From: Sphingobacterium spiritivorum
GTDB taxonomy: Bacteria; Bacteroidota; Bacteroidia; Sphingobacteriales; Sphingobacteriaceae
Length of the DNA: 64,000 nt
Direction of reading: 5' to 3'
Assembly (NCBI RefSeq): GCF_016725325.1
Contig: NZ_CP068083.1
Location: 4,836,001-4,900,000, forward strand
Below the pieces are notes generated by a model. It searched no databases. It saw only the letters and a program-made list of their open reading frames with translations, and was not told the origin of the DNA. Shown piece by piece: positions 43,755 to 53,241 of this stretch (within the stretch, counting starts at the first letter, position 1; each line of letters starts with the position of its first letter). The translations under genes and the position numbers were made by a program.

Positions 43755-45236
43755 ATGGAAAAAAGAAAATTTAAAGTCATTATTTATCTGCTTGCCATAA
43801 GCACTATAGCCATGCTGATACTTCAGAGTTACTGGCTATACAGTGACTTTAAATTGAACAGAGAAAAGAATCAGGCTAATATCCGGCGTGTGTTAAGTGA
43901 AAGTCTCGACCAGTACAGTTTAATAAGCATGAATAAACTGTATAAAATAGAGAAAAAAGACAGTTTAGCGGCCAGACAGCTAGCCAAAACAATTCAGAGT
44001 CTGACACAGATTTATTCGGAAGATTCCATTTCAACCAAAGAAGGAAAAAATGTAGTGACTTTTAATATCAACACCACTATTGATCCTGCAAAAACTTCTG
44101 ATACGGTAAAAAACATGGGTTCGGTAAAGAAGTCTTCTTTAAATACGCTTACTGAATCCTCTAAAGTTTCGGTTTATAAACCAGAAATTCCGCAAAAAAA
44201 TCAGCTGGTCGATGCCGAAAAATCAATCAGTCAGGTTATACAAAAACACTTTCAGGCTAACCAAATAACAAACGGATATGAAATATCCCTGAAGTCTGTA
44301 CAGCAACCCCGGATCTGGTACACAAAAGATACACTTCAGTTTCAGAAATATAATTTTATCGCGGTACAGAATAAAGCTATCGATCTTAATTTTCTTGCTA
44401 CGATACATGTGGAAGACGATATGATAGGGCCTTTGAAGAGCATTTTCTGGACGTTTATAATATCACTGCTTATTGTCCTGTTTATTGTCTATGGTCTGAT
44501 CTATCTTATCAAACAGTTGAGAGAGGAAAAAAGAATCTCCGAGATTAAGAATGATTTTATCTCTAATATGACGCACGAATTCAAGACTCCCATCTCTACC
44601 GTTTCGTTAGCCATTCAGTCTATACGGTATTTTGGAATAAAAGATGATCCCGAAAAACTGGATGAGTATCTCGGTATCTGTCTTGATGAACTCCACCGCA
44701 CTTCTTCTATGATAGAACGGGTACTGAAACTATCGCATGAAAAACCTTTTGTCATCAAATTCGAAGAGTTTTCTCTGAGCGAATTGCTGACAACCTTCTA
44801 CACCCAGAGTAAACCCTTGCTGGCTGAAGTCAACGGAGTACTGGACATTCAGAATGACAGCCAGGCAGACCTGATCACTGCAGATAAAGTACACTTTGGC
44901 AATCTGCTGTTTAATTTACTTGACAACAGTATCAAATACAGAAAAAACCAAGAGCATCCCCATATTTTAATACGTTTTTACAACGACGATAAAAATCTTC
45001 ATATGATCTTCCGGGACAACGGAATAGGTATCTCGAAGGTATATCTCAATAAAATATTTGATAATTTTTTCAGGGTCCCTACCGGCAATGTGCACAATGC
45101 ACAGGGCTTTGGTCTGGGGCTAAGCTATGTTCAAAAAATAATCCATCTGCACAACGGATCTATTAAAGTAAACAGTGAAGTGTCAAAAGGTACTACTTTC
45201 ACCATTGAGATCCCTTTAATCCCTAATGATAATTAA
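43755..45236 (+). CDS. sensor histidine kinase (HisKA type)
   Basis: 493 residues: one membrane segment near the N-terminus (IIYLLAISTIAMLILQSYWL), a periplasmic domain of about 200 residues without a recognised fold, a second membrane segment (IISLLIVLFIVYGLIYLI at about 233-250), HisKA with SNMTHEFKTPIS (His 274), and HATPase with LLDNSIKYRK, DNGIGIS and GFGLGLSYV. It overlaps the regulator gene by 11 bases. It faces the GLPGLI operon across the GTTAA array. Confidence 0.95.
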   Translation: MEKRKFKVIIYLLAISTIAMLILQSYWLYSDFKLNREKNQANIRRVLSESLDQYSLISMNKLYKIEKKDSLAARQLAKTIQSLTQIYSEDSISTKEGKNVVTFNINTTIDPAKTSDTVKNMGSVKKSSLNTLTESSKVSVYKPEIPQKNQLVDAEKSISQVIQKHFQANQITNGYEISLKSVQQPRIWYTKDTLQFQKYNFIAVQNKAIDLNFLATIHVEDDMIGPLKSIFWTFIISLLIVLFIVYGLIYLIKQLREEKRISEIKNDFISNMTHEFKTPISTVSLAIQSIRYFGIKDDPEKLDEYLGICLDELHRTSSMIERVLKLSHEKPFVIKFEEFSLSELLTTFYTQSKPLLAEVNGVLDIQNDSQADLITADKVHFGNLLFNLLDNSIKYRKNQEHPHILIRFYNDDKNLHMIFRDNGIGISKVYLNKIFDNFFRVPTGNVHNAQGFGLGLSYVQKIIHLHNGSIKVNSEVSKGTTFTIEIPLIPNDN

Positions 45237-45930
45237 CATGCAACACATCCATATCCTTTTAGCCGAAGATGAAGTCTTAATGGGAAAAATTATTAAGGAA
45301 GCCCTGGAAAGCAGAGGTTTTACAGTTACATGGGTCACAGACGGGCTCAAAGCTTTTTCTTCATTTCGGGCACAACGTCCTGATATCTGTATTTTTGATG
45401 TCATGATGCCCGTGCAGGACGGATTTACAGTAGCAAAGGAAATACGCAAAATAGATAATGATATTCCCATCCTGTTTCTCACAGCCAAATCTTCAACTGC
45501 AGATATTGTGGAGGGTTTTGAACTTGGAGCAAATGATTATCTCAAAAAACCTTTCAGTATGGAAGAACTGATCGTCCGTATCAAATCTCAGTTAAAAAGG
45601 TCTGCTCCGATAAAAGAGACTTCAACCAGTCCAGAAATCGCTATCGGTAAGTATAAACTGAATTTTGAGAGTTTGTCTCTCCAGTATGGCCCACTGAAGC
45701 AAGACCTCACCTTCAAAGAGGCTATGTTACTAAAGATGTTGGTTGATAATAAAAATGGTGTTCTGGACAGAAGTATAGCTTTAAAATACATCTGGGGAGA
45801 TGACAGCTATCTGCTCTCCCGGAGTATGGATGTATTCATCACTAAATTAAGAAGGATGTTAAGCAAAGATACAGACATCAAGATTGTCAATATCAGAGGA
45901 ATAGGTTTCAAGCTGATTATTAATGAATAA
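45226..45930 (+). CDS. OmpR-family response regulator
   Basis: 234 residues (ATG 45238 would remove only four). Receiver domain about 5-120 with AEDE, phospho-accepting Asp 58 (ICIFDVMMPVQDG) and K in YLKKPF; winged-helix output domain about 140-234 (LTFKEAMLLKMLV, RSMDVFITKLRRML, IVNIRGIGFKLI). It is the partner of the preceding kinase and the likely binder of the GTTAA repeats upstream. Confidence 0.95.
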   Translation: MIINMQHIHILLAEDEVLMGKIIKEALESRGFTVTWVTDGLKAFSSFRAQRPDICIFDVMMPVQDGFTVAKEIRKIDNDIPILFLTAKSSTADIVEGFELGANDYLKKPFSMEELIVRIKSQLKRSAPIKETSTSPEIAIGKYKLNFESLSLQYGPLKQDLTFKEAMLLKMLVDNKNGVLDRSIALKYIWGDDSYLLSRSMDVFITKLRRMLSKDTDIKIVNIRGIGFKLIINE

Positions 45931-46070
45931 TATTGCTACCTTGAAATAAGAAAATTATATATGTTAGAATTCACTTCTCCATGCAGGCTGTGTTTGTATA
46001 TGGGGCCAACTGTATCAAAAAATTATGTCTGACCTATACAGGAAATTGTGTTTTTAATTTCTCAAATTTG

Positions 46071-46113
46071 CCGGTACAGTTAATCCATATTTATAAAACA
46101 ACCGGTACAGTTA
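46071..46113 (+). promoter_or_regulatory. direct-repeat operator in front of the MocR regulator gene
   Basis: The 12-mer CCGGTACAGTTA occurs at 46071-46082 and again at 46102-46113, 31 bases apart, the second ending one base before the start codon. MocR-type regulators (GabR, PdxR) bind direct repeats at their own promoters, so autoregulation is likely. Confidence 0.7.
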
Positions 46114-46114
46114 T

Positions 46115-47521
46115 ATGAAATCCTCTAAATATGAAGTCTTCACCTCTTTTATAGAAAAGAATATCAATGAGGGTATATATCTCCCCGGTGATAAACTTCC
46201 TTCGGTTCGTGAAGTAAAAGATAAATATCAGATCAGCATAACCACGGTACAGAGCGGATATGAATATCTTATTATCCGAGGCTTAGTCGAAAGTATTCCC
46301 AAATCCGGCTATTTTGTACGTGTTGCCACCGAAAAAGAACAAGAAAAGATTCCTTCCCGCCGAAAACCTGTAGTAAGAGACTCTCTGTTCAAAAATAATC
46401 TCCTCCTGACAACCTCTCTCCGCTCCGGCCGTCAACTTTCTGAGTTTAATGTCGCAGCACCGGGAGATTTATTAGTACCTCAAAAGCTATTACTCCGCAC
46501 GATGCAACAGGTTATTCGGGAAGAAGGAGCCAGCTTATTACGGTATTATCCCGCGAATGGATCTTTTGATCTCCGTAATACGATATCAAGATATGCCGCC
46601 GGGTATCAGACTGTCTATTCTCCGGAAGAATTGCTGATTACAGACGGAGCATTGCAGTCTTTGTATATCGCATTATCTTCAGTATGCACTGCAGGTGATA
46701 TTATTGCAGTAGAAAGCCCCTGTGTCTTTTCGGTACTGGAAATTATCCGGGTACTTCACCTGAAAGTAATAGAAATACCTGCAGATACGCAAAGTGGATT
46801 CGATGTAGACTTTTTTCGAAAAGCATGCGAAAAAAACACCATAAAAGCAGTGCTGGTTACGCCCAATTTTCATAATCCGACCGGTGTATTATTATCGGAT
46901 GAAAAGAAGAAAGCTCTGCTCCGTATTATACAACATGGAGGAATCGCCTTAATAGAGAACGACATTTACGGAGATCTGAGCTTCACGAATAAAAGGCCGC
47001 TTCCTGTTAAAGCATTTGATGAAAGCGGACTTGTGATGACGTATTCCTCATATTCCAAAACGTTGGCTCCGGGTATCAGACTTGGCTGGTTATCTGCCGG
47101 ACGATTTATGGAACGTGCTGAACAGATCAGATTTTCATTGGGTAGCAGTGTATCTCCAGTTTATCAGGAAACCGTAAACCGCTTGTTGAAAACAAACAGT
47201 TATGACCGCCACCTGCGCAACTTCCGTATGCAGCTGGCAAAAAATGCGCATTTCACAGTCCGGCTTCTAACAGAGAGTTTTCCGAAAGACATTACGCTGC
47301 TCACCCCTTCAGGTGGCTACAATATATGGGTCAGAATGCCTGAACGGGTCAATATGGAGGACTTTTACCAACAATGCAATAAGATTGGCGTACGATTCAC
47401 TCCGGGGTATACTTTTTCATTTTCAGGGATATTTTCTAACTACTTCAGACTAGTTTTTTCCGATAACTATACCGCTCAACGGATAGAAGCGATCAGACTT
47501 GCCGGCCAGTTGGCCGGATAG
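46115..47521 (+). CDS. MocR/GabR-type regulator (GntR winged helix fused to class I aminotransferase domain)
   Basis: 468 residues. Residues 1-75 form a GntR-type winged helix (GDKLPSVREVKDKYQISITT, then VQSGYEYLIIRGLVESIPKSG); the remainder is an aminotransferase fold with the PLP lysine at about 315 in SYSKTLAPGIRLGW and the NPTG-type segment TPNFHNPTGVLLS. In this family PLP or an amino-compound adduct acts as the effector. CGGTACAG sites lie in front of this gene and in front of the GNAT gene that follows. The compound sensed is not evident. Confidence 0.93.
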   Translation: MKSSKYEVFTSFIEKNINEGIYLPGDKLPSVREVKDKYQISITTVQSGYEYLIIRGLVESIPKSGYFVRVATEKEQEKIPSRRKPVVRDSLFKNNLLLTTSLRSGRQLSEFNVAAPGDLLVPQKLLLRTMQQVIREEGASLLRYYPANGSFDLRNTISRYAAGYQTVYSPEELLITDGALQSLYIALSSVCTAGDIIAVESPCVFSVLEIIRVLHLKVIEIPADTQSGFDVDFFRKACEKNTIKAVLVTPNFHNPTGVLLSDEKKKALLRIIQHGGIALIENDIYGDLSFTNKRPLPVKAFDESGLVMTYSSYSKTLAPGIRLGWLSAGRFMERAEQIRFSLGSSVSPVYQETVNRLLKTNSYDRHLRNFRMQLAKNAHFTVRLLTESFPKDITLLTPSGGYNIWVRMPERVNMEDFYQQCNKIGVRFTPGYTFSFSGIFSNYFRLVFSDNYTAQRIEAIRLAGQLAG

Positions 47522-47524
47522 TAT

Positions 47525-47585
47525 CTGTACCGTTCATTCCTTACAGTTCTGTACCGCTCAGCTACTGAATTGAAACGTAATTTTG
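47525..47585 (+). promoter_or_regulatory. promoter of the GNAT gene with two MocR-type sites
   Basis: CTGTACCG (reverse complement of CGGTACAG) occurs at 47525-47532 and 47549-47556. A -7 element TAATTTTG lies at 47578-47585. There is no TTG where a -33 element should be; the second site occupies that position, which suggests activation by the regulator. Confidence 0.65.
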
Positions 47586-47609
47586 TGCTATTAACAAATT
47601 AAGAATGGT

Positions 47610-48125
47610 ATGAAAATAATTACAAAATTCGTAATTGCTACAGAACAGGATATTGAAAGGCTTTCGCTGCTGGCGAAAGATATTTCCACTGAAAAATTTT
47701 CATCGGTTGTAGAAGAACAACAACTGAGCACTTATTTAACGGCTAATTTTAATGAAAAACATCTGTTAAAAGAGGTTAATAGCTTATCCAATCAATGGCT
47801 TATGGTCAACGTAGATGATCGGCCGGCAGGATTTGCACGAATTACCTCTAAAGGTATTAGGCCGGATACATGTTCCCATAATCGTATGATCAGAATCGCA
47901 GATTTTGGTATTTTGAAAGCTTATGAAAATACAACTGCAAAGGATTCGTTACTGGAAAAATGTCTGGCACTTTGCCGGTCGTACGACAGCATCTGGATTA
48001 CGGAATATGTAGAAGATTCTTTAAAAGAATATTTTAAAAAGAATGCTTTTACTATATTACAGAACAGCGGTGAGCACGAAGGTCTGCCCCTACACATTGT
48101 GAGTATGTTAAGAGAACAATCTTAG
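47610..48125 (+). CDS. GNAT-like N-acetyltransferase
   Basis: 171 residues with acetyltransferase-like layout: an N-terminal helical part, central strands NQWLMVNVDDRPAGFARITS and IRIADFGILKAYENTTAKDS (strand plus the acetyl-CoA-binding turn region), and the terminal IWITEYVEDSLKEYFKKNAF, typical of the GNAT C-terminus (helix then strand). Paired CGGTACAG sites upstream tie it to the MocR regulator. The substrate could be the amine or amino acid that the regulator senses; that is inference. Confidence 0.75.
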   Translation: MKIITKFVIATEQDIERLSLLAKDISTEKFSSVVEEQQLSTYLTANFNEKHLLKEVNSLSNQWLMVNVDDRPAGFARITSKGIRPDTCSHNRMIRIADFGILKAYENTTAKDSLLEKCLALCRSYDSIWITEYVEDSLKEYFKKNAFTILQNSGEHEGLPLHIVSMLREQS

Positions 48126-48266
48126 GCCATCCATATTGCACTATTATCTTTTACTTTATCTTACTATTGTATTAACAGTTTGTTTTTAAAGTACTGACTT
48201 TGTATATTGTAGCTTAAAACAATATTAAGCCGGTTCTTAAGTTATTACAGTTTGAAGATCACATCT

Positions 48267-49184
48267 ATGAAAAGAATATTTTTTGCAATGCTTTATACCT
48301 TGGTTGCCTGTCAGGGAACTTCCAATTCTTCCGCTCCTTCTGAAAAACCACAACCGGAGATCTTATCCCGGAAGGCGATGTTTGATGTCAATCAGCTCAC
48401 CTTTAATGAAAGCCCTGTAAAATTGATTGCTTCTGTACTGGACTCTGTGGATGAGAATACAGGAGCAATAAAACAGAAAGCTGACTATGAATGGAAGGTA
48501 AATATGACAGAGGGCAATCTGGTATATGAGAGTGTTCCCGGAAAAAGATATTATTATAAAAGTTTAAAAACGGATAGTATTGCACACTATGACGGACTTG
48601 TATTCGATCAGGTAGAACTGGAAACAGATGAAAACGATAAATTGATCTCTTTTGTAGGCTATAGTGAGATCGAAACAAAAAAAGAACTGGATTCTCTGAT
48701 CTTTCATCTTTATGATAAACTGGGATCATATGAAGAATTGAATTATTATAAATATGATGCATCTCCACCCGAAAAGGTCAATTACCTGTCCTACAATGAG
48801 GTAAAGAAATACAGTAAACATTATGTTGATACCATAAAGGAAATACGTGCTGATATATACGATTATGATACTCAAAATACCAGCTTCGATCTATGGAAGT
48901 TTGATGACAGAATTATTCAGTTAAAGATTGAGCCTTCTTCAGAAGCCGGCTTTGATACAGAAAAAGGAGCTTATCACAGGGACTATTTCAGCATTCAGTT
49001 TCTGGTACTTAAACGCTCTGAATATGACCAAATTGAAGCGCAGCAATTGGAACGTTTAAAACAGGAAAAGAAATATGTGTGGGTTCTTAAACCTTACATC
49101 CTGTCTACGATGTCTTATCGCGAAGGAGACGGTCGTTATTTAACGATCATGTCAGACTTACTGGAAAATATCCGAAAAAAGTAA
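48267..49184 (+). CDS. hypothetical lipoprotein
   Basis: 305 residues from ATG 48267 (a TTG at 48252 would add five). The N-terminus MKRIFFAMLYTLVACQG is a short lipoprotein signal with lipobox LVAC. The mature protein is acidic and rich in lysine, tyrosine and aspartate (KKELDSLIFHLYDKLGSYEE) and has no motif I can name. It lies convergent to the next gene with no visible terminator. Confidence 0.8.
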   Translation: MKRIFFAMLYTLVACQGTSNSSAPSEKPQPEILSRKAMFDVNQLTFNESPVKLIASVLDSVDENTGAIKQKADYEWKVNMTEGNLVYESVPGKRYYYKSLKTDSIAHYDGLVFDQVELETDENDKLISFVGYSEIETKKELDSLIFHLYDKLGSYEELNYYKYDASPPEKVNYLSYNEVKKYSKHYVDTIKEIRADIYDYDTQNTSFDLWKFDDRIIQLKIEPSSEAGFDTEKGAYHRDYFSIQFLVLKRSEYDQIEAQQLERLKQEKKYVWVLKPYILSTMSYREGDGRYLTIMSDLLENIRKK

Positions 49185-49209
49185 CATTTAAAACTGCTGT
49201 GCTATATTT

Positions 49210-50031
49210 TTATACAGATCTTTTCTTTTGAATATTAAAAAAGATTAAAATGCCTATGATCAGAAGAGCAGCCACAGCCATCAGAATCCATGTTAACGGT
49301 GTGTCTCTTCCATTGTCTGCAAAAAAATAAATAGCCATACCACTCAGTATCAAAAGCACAACTAACAATAGTTTAAGCAGATATAACTGATTTTGTGATT
49401 TGTATGCTTCTTCCATAGCAGGTTGCAGCACAAGATGCTCAAAATGCTGCTCCACAAATTCCCGGATTTTAAGCAGATCATCTTTATCCAGCTCACGAGG
49501 TAATATCAGCTCGTCATTAATATTGATCCGCATATCATTATCTCCGAAGACAATACCTTTAATATGCTGCGTATCAAAAGATCTGTAAAATGAAAAAGGA
49601 TTAAGCGCATAGGCTTTATAGTCATTGTCTTTTGTGGCTAAACACTTGAGTTGCCCTCTGTCTATGTAAAATATTTCTGCTGAAGATTCAGCCGCCGGAA
49701 AAAAATAAGCGGATCCTGAGAGTAAGACAACAGGTGTCACTAATGTCGTCAACAGATAGGATGGAAAATCTATATGGAGAATATAAGAAAGGAAAATCAT
49801 TGCTGCAAACAAAAGTATTACAGCAAGATAGATATTCATACGTATATGCATTTTACTTTTAAGCAACCACACTAAACCCACCGTTCCGAATGCAAACAGT
49901 GCAGATTTAAAATTCAGAACAAGTGCTAATATCAATAAAAGACTCAGCAATACCGCAAATAACAGCTGTACTCCTTTTGCTTTTTTTACTAAATGCGGCT
50001 TTTCTATTCTTAAGACTATTTTTGAAGACAT
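49210..50031 (-). CDS. hypothetical membrane protein
   Basis: 273 residues. Four hydrophobic segments in the first 115 residues, a soluble part of about 100 residues (GQLKCLATKDNDYKAYAL, then IKGIVFGDNDMRININDELI), and two more segments near the C-terminus. The middle part resembles small PH-like domains seen in bacterial membrane proteins, but similarity is weak. Monocistronic by position. Confidence 0.8.
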   Translation of the reverse strand: MSSKIVLRIEKPHLVKKAKGVQLLFAVLLSLLLILALVLNFKSALFAFGTVGLVWLLKSKMHIRMNIYLAVILLFAAMIFLSYILHIDFPSYLLTTLVTPVVLLSGSAYFFPAAESSAEIFYIDRGQLKCLATKDNDYKAYALNPFSFYRSFDTQHIKGIVFGDNDMRININDELILPRELDKDDLLKIREFVEQHFEHLVLQPAMEEAYKSQNQLYLLKLLLVVLLILSGMAIYFFADNGRDTPLTWILMAVAALLIIGILIFFNIQKKRSV

Positions 50032-50247
50032 AATTGCATAACACCTGAAATATGTCCTAAAATTAGGGATAATATACTAACCTTTAATACATGGGTGTAT
50101 ATCCGGGTATACTGATTCAGGATTCGTGTCGTGCGCAGCAACATTCGTAAATAAAGTATTTCACTAAAGATGCTGGTCTTTTGTTTTCAAATGGAATTAT
50201 TATGATATTGTAAATAATAAACTTGTTATCAAAGTCACAACACTCTT

Positions 50248-50817
50248 ATGGGAAAGATTTTTGACCTTATTGCGGATTCTGCTCTCGAAAAATTAGACAG
50301 CTACTACGATGAATGCCACGTCTGTAATAGAACAGATATTGATCTGTACCCCTATCAGGGCAAACTGCATCTGGAAAACGGGGAAGTGGATGATGATATC
50401 TATGCAGCCTGCTCTTCCTGTATCCTAAAAGGTAATCTTACGCATTCCTGTGATTTTGCATATTTCGAAATCATAGATCAGTATCTGCGTCAAAAAGATT
50501 TGAACGATGCAGCATATATACACAACAAAAATATACTTACAGAAAAATACCAGAAGACACCTGATATTCCGATATTTATGCAATATGATGACAGGCCATT
50601 ATGCTGCAATGATATAACCGAATTTACAGGATATCCAAAAGATGCGGATGAATGTTATGATCTGACGGAAAAAGCCACTTATTGGGAAAAACAAGTCTGT
50701 GAGAAAAGCGAATTTTATAATTTCAGGAAATACGGTGCGCCGGAAAGTAAAAGAGATATCGCTTTCTTTTGTTGTAAACACTGTGAAACCTTGTATTTCA
50801 CATTTCAATTTACTTAA
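50248..50817 (+). CDS. CbrC/UPF0167-like cysteine-rich protein
   Basis: 189 residues, soluble. Cysteine pairs CHVC (about 24-27), CSSC (about 53-56) and CKHC near the C-terminus, with RPLCCNDITEFTGYP in the middle, a segment reminiscent of the CbrC family (named from colicin E2 tolerance in E. coli). Metal binding by the cysteines is plausible. Family assignment is moderate; function is unknown. Confidence 0.6.
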   Translation: MGKIFDLIADSALEKLDSYYDECHVCNRTDIDLYPYQGKLHLENGEVDDDIYAACSSCILKGNLTHSCDFAYFEIIDQYLRQKDLNDAAYIHNKNILTEKYQKTPDIPIFMQYDDRPLCCNDITEFTGYPKDADECYDLTEKATYWEKQVCEKSEFYNFRKYGAPESKRDIAFFCCKHCETLYFTFQFT

Positions 50818-50928
50818 ATAACAATTCGAATATAAACCGGGTTTCTTCAAATATACATACGAAGATATTCTATCACATTATAACCGTACATTGAAGTCTT
50901 ATTTTATTAAATATCGGATTAATATCAT

Positions 50929-51453
50929 ATGTATTTGAGTAGACAAGCAATTCTGTTATTCAGTATTTTTATTTGTATGAAACAGGCTCCGGCTCAAGAT
51001 CTTAAAGGGGAAACATTGGAAAATCAACAATGGAGCCTGGTAAGCAACTCCCGTTCATCAGGTATAGGAGCCGGTACGATCTGGACATTTCTGCCGGACC
51101 ATCATTTTGAAGCTAAAGACTGGTATTCTGGTGGTGCATACTGGACAAATGTGTTTACCGGCACATATCATTATGATCCGAAGACGACTACTGTATATCT
51201 GACTTATAAAGAGACGAAGCAAAAAATCAAAATGCCAAAATCATGCATCAGACTTATACCTAATGAGCATGACACGACCACTTTCCGGCCTGTACTCTAT
51301 GATCAATGGAAAAAAGTAAGGGGTGGATACAAGCCTGTAGGAGAGCCAATCTATATCAAAAACAGTTCCTCCGCCGAACCATCGGCCTTATTTCCTGCTT
51401 TTCAATATGATTTTGAGATTAAACTAATAGACAATAATGAAAAGCTAAACTAA
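50929..51453 (+). CDS. hypothetical exported protein
   Basis: 174 residues with a signal peptide (ends KQAPAQ). The mature part reads LENQQWSLVSNSRSSGIGAG, TIWTFLPDHHFEAKDW and FTGTYHYDPKTTTVYLTY, a short beta-barrel or lipocalin-like pattern common among small Bacteroidota exported proteins. It ends 9 bases from the metA stop on the other strand. Confidence 0.72.
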   Translation: MYLSRQAILLFSIFICMKQAPAQDLKGETLENQQWSLVSNSRSSGIGAGTIWTFLPDHHFEAKDWYSGGAYWTNVFTGTYHYDPKTTTVYLTYKETKQKIKMPKSCIRLIPNEHDTTTFRPVLYDQWKKVRGGYKPVGEPIYIKNSSSAEPSALFPAFQYDFEIKLIDNNEKLN

Positions 51454-51462
51454 TTTGCTGGA

Positions 51463-52407
51463 CTAGCTATTGACTTTAATGTCTCCCAGATGCTCCACAT
51501 CTTTGAGATCATATGGAGTCTCCTGGTATACAAAATAGTTAAGCCAGTTGTTGAACAGCAGATTTGCGTGACTTGTCCATCTCACCAGTGGCGGATTTGC
51601 CGGGTTATTATCCGTATAATAGTTTTGAGGGACTTCTATCGGCAGTCCTTTTTCCACATCCCGCACATACTCTTCGTGCAGTGTAAGCGGAGCATACTCA
51701 GAGTGACCGGTCAGATAAAACTCACGTCCTCCTCTCGAGGAAGCGATTGCAATTCCGGCACCTGCCGACTCAGATAAGATTGATACTTCTTCTTTATCTT
51801 CCAGATCGTTCTTCAGGATCGTGGTGTGTCTGCTATGCGGAATAAAAAATTCATCATCAAATCCTCTGAATAAAGGATGTGTTTTTTCAGTGGCCGTATG
51901 TTTGAAAACGCCAAATAATTTGTCATCAAGCGGTACTTTCTCTACGCCATAAAAATGGTATAAAGCTGCCTGAGAAGCCCAACAGATGTATAAGGAGGAA
52001 GTAACATGCTTTCTAGCCCAATCGAAGATCATTGTAACTTCTTCCCAATAATTAACATCTTCAAATTTCATCATTTCTACAGGAGCACCGGTGATGATCA
52101 TTCCGTCATAAAAGTTTTCCTTTATCTCTCCGAAACCTTTATAGAACAATTCCAGATGTTCTTCCGGTGTATTTTTTGATGTATGGGAGTCCAGTCTGAG
52201 AAATTCGACCTCCACCTGCAAGGGGTTATTAGAAAGCAACCTGACAAAATCTGTTTCTGTAGAGATCTTCAAAGGCATTAGATTCAGAATAAGTACACGC
52301 ATAGGACGAATATCCTGTGTATTGGCCCGAAGGTCACTCATTACAAATATGTTTTCCTTTTTCAGAAGCTCTATAGCTGGCAAATTATTGGGTATTTTAA
52401 CAGGCAT
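51463..52407 (-). CDS. metAA: homoserine O-acyltransferase (MetA), predicted acetyl-CoA specific
   Basis: 314 residues, full length for MetA. It acylates L-homoserine in the cytosol as the first committed step of methionine synthesis. Nucleophile Cys142 lies in YICWASQA, the catalytic histidine and glutamate in TGHSEY. At the acyl-specificity position the sequence is TGAPVE with Glu111; E. coli MetA has glycine there and uses succinyl-CoA, whereas enzymes with glutamate use acetyl-CoA, so an acetyltransferase is predicted. No SAM riboswitch or other leader was recognised in the 165 bases upstream. Confidence 0.95.
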   Translation of the reverse strand: MPVKIPNNLPAIELLKKENIFVMSDLRANTQDIRPMRVLILNLMPLKISTETDFVRLLSNNPLQVEVEFLRLDSHTSKNTPEEHLELFYKGFGEIKENFYDGMIITGAPVEMMKFEDVNYWEEVTMIFDWARKHVTSSLYICWASQAALYHFYGVEKVPLDDKLFGVFKHTATEKTHPLFRGFDDEFFIPHSRHTTILKNDLEDKEEVSILSESAGAGIAIASSRGGREFYLTGHSEYAPLTLHEEYVRDVEKGLPIEVPQNYYTDNNPANPPLVRWTSHANLLFNNWLNYFVYQETPYDLKDVEHLGDIKVNS

Positions 52408-52572
52408 ATTCTCTTTCCTTATAATGCTTTATTCCACACAAAAATATAAAGAATATACCATAACTTAAATATTGACACCCAATTAAAGGCTACTCTTCTC
52501 TAAAATATATATTTAAAAGGAAAATTTTCCAGCGATAAATGAGAAGTTCTAAAATAGCTAAGGAGTAAATCG

Positions 52573-53235
52573 CTATTTTAGCTTAGAAAGTTCTGATCGA
52601 AGACTGTTTTCCTTTTCTATATTTGGCATGGAAACAATAAGATAAGGCAATTTCATCTTATACAAATCGGGATTCTGCATATAAATCTTAATATGCTTGG
52701 ATGAAAATTTGCCATTTGAGAAGTAGTATTCAAACTTTTTGATATCATTCAGATATATAAATCCAAAATCTGTTGACCAAACTCCGTTAGCGGTTATTTT
52801 TATACTTTTTTGAGGCTTCAGAATATGGTAAATGTAGCCTCCTCCTATTATCAGAAGTACAAATCCGAAAACATACTTTTCCAACAATACAAATACGCCA
52901 TAAGCCCCGACAAATGTCCCGAATATCAGAAAAAAATAAAAAGAAGGCCGTTCGTAATATTCATGGTGATAATTGAATTTTTCATTGCTCAATTTTTTTT
53001 CATGTATCTGTGAATAATGTTGACGAAAATGCTTCGCACTATCTGCATCCAGCAAATAGGAAACACGTAAAACGATAATAATGGTTGCAATAGCCAGGCA
53101 CTCCATAGTGACATTCTTGTCAAAACGAAACAAATAAGTAAGCAGAATAAGAAGACCAAATGATATTGCTCCGAATAATAACGGATCAATGATAAGGCGT
53201 AGCGTATCTTTATTTAGCTTTACGGTATTGCTCAT
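52573..53235 (-). CDS. hypothetical membrane protein
   Basis: 220 residues with two membrane hairpins (LLFGAISFGLLILLTYLF plus CLAIATIIIVLRVSYLL, and FYFFLIFGTFVGAYGVFVLL plus FVLLIIGGGYIYHIL) and a C-terminal soluble part (IKITANGVWSTDFGFIYLND) of PH-like appearance. It follows the lipoprotein gene at 53242 by 6 bases, so the two form an operon. Function unknown. Confidence 0.8.
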   Translation of the reverse strand: MSNTVKLNKDTLRLIIDPLLFGAISFGLLILLTYLFRFDKNVTMECLAIATIIIVLRVSYLLDADSAKHFRQHYSQIHEKKLSNEKFNYHHEYYERPSFYFFLIFGTFVGAYGVFVLLEKYVFGFVLLIIGGGYIYHILKPQKSIKITANGVWSTDFGFIYLNDIKKFEYYFSNGKFSSKHIKIYMQNPDLYKMKLPYLIVSMPNIEKENSLRSELSKLK

Positions 53236-53241
53236 TATTTG

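Noticed and set aside
52408..52572. SAM riboswitch upstream of metA
   Set aside because: The spacer is short and AT-rich without the conserved stems of known SAM riboswitches.
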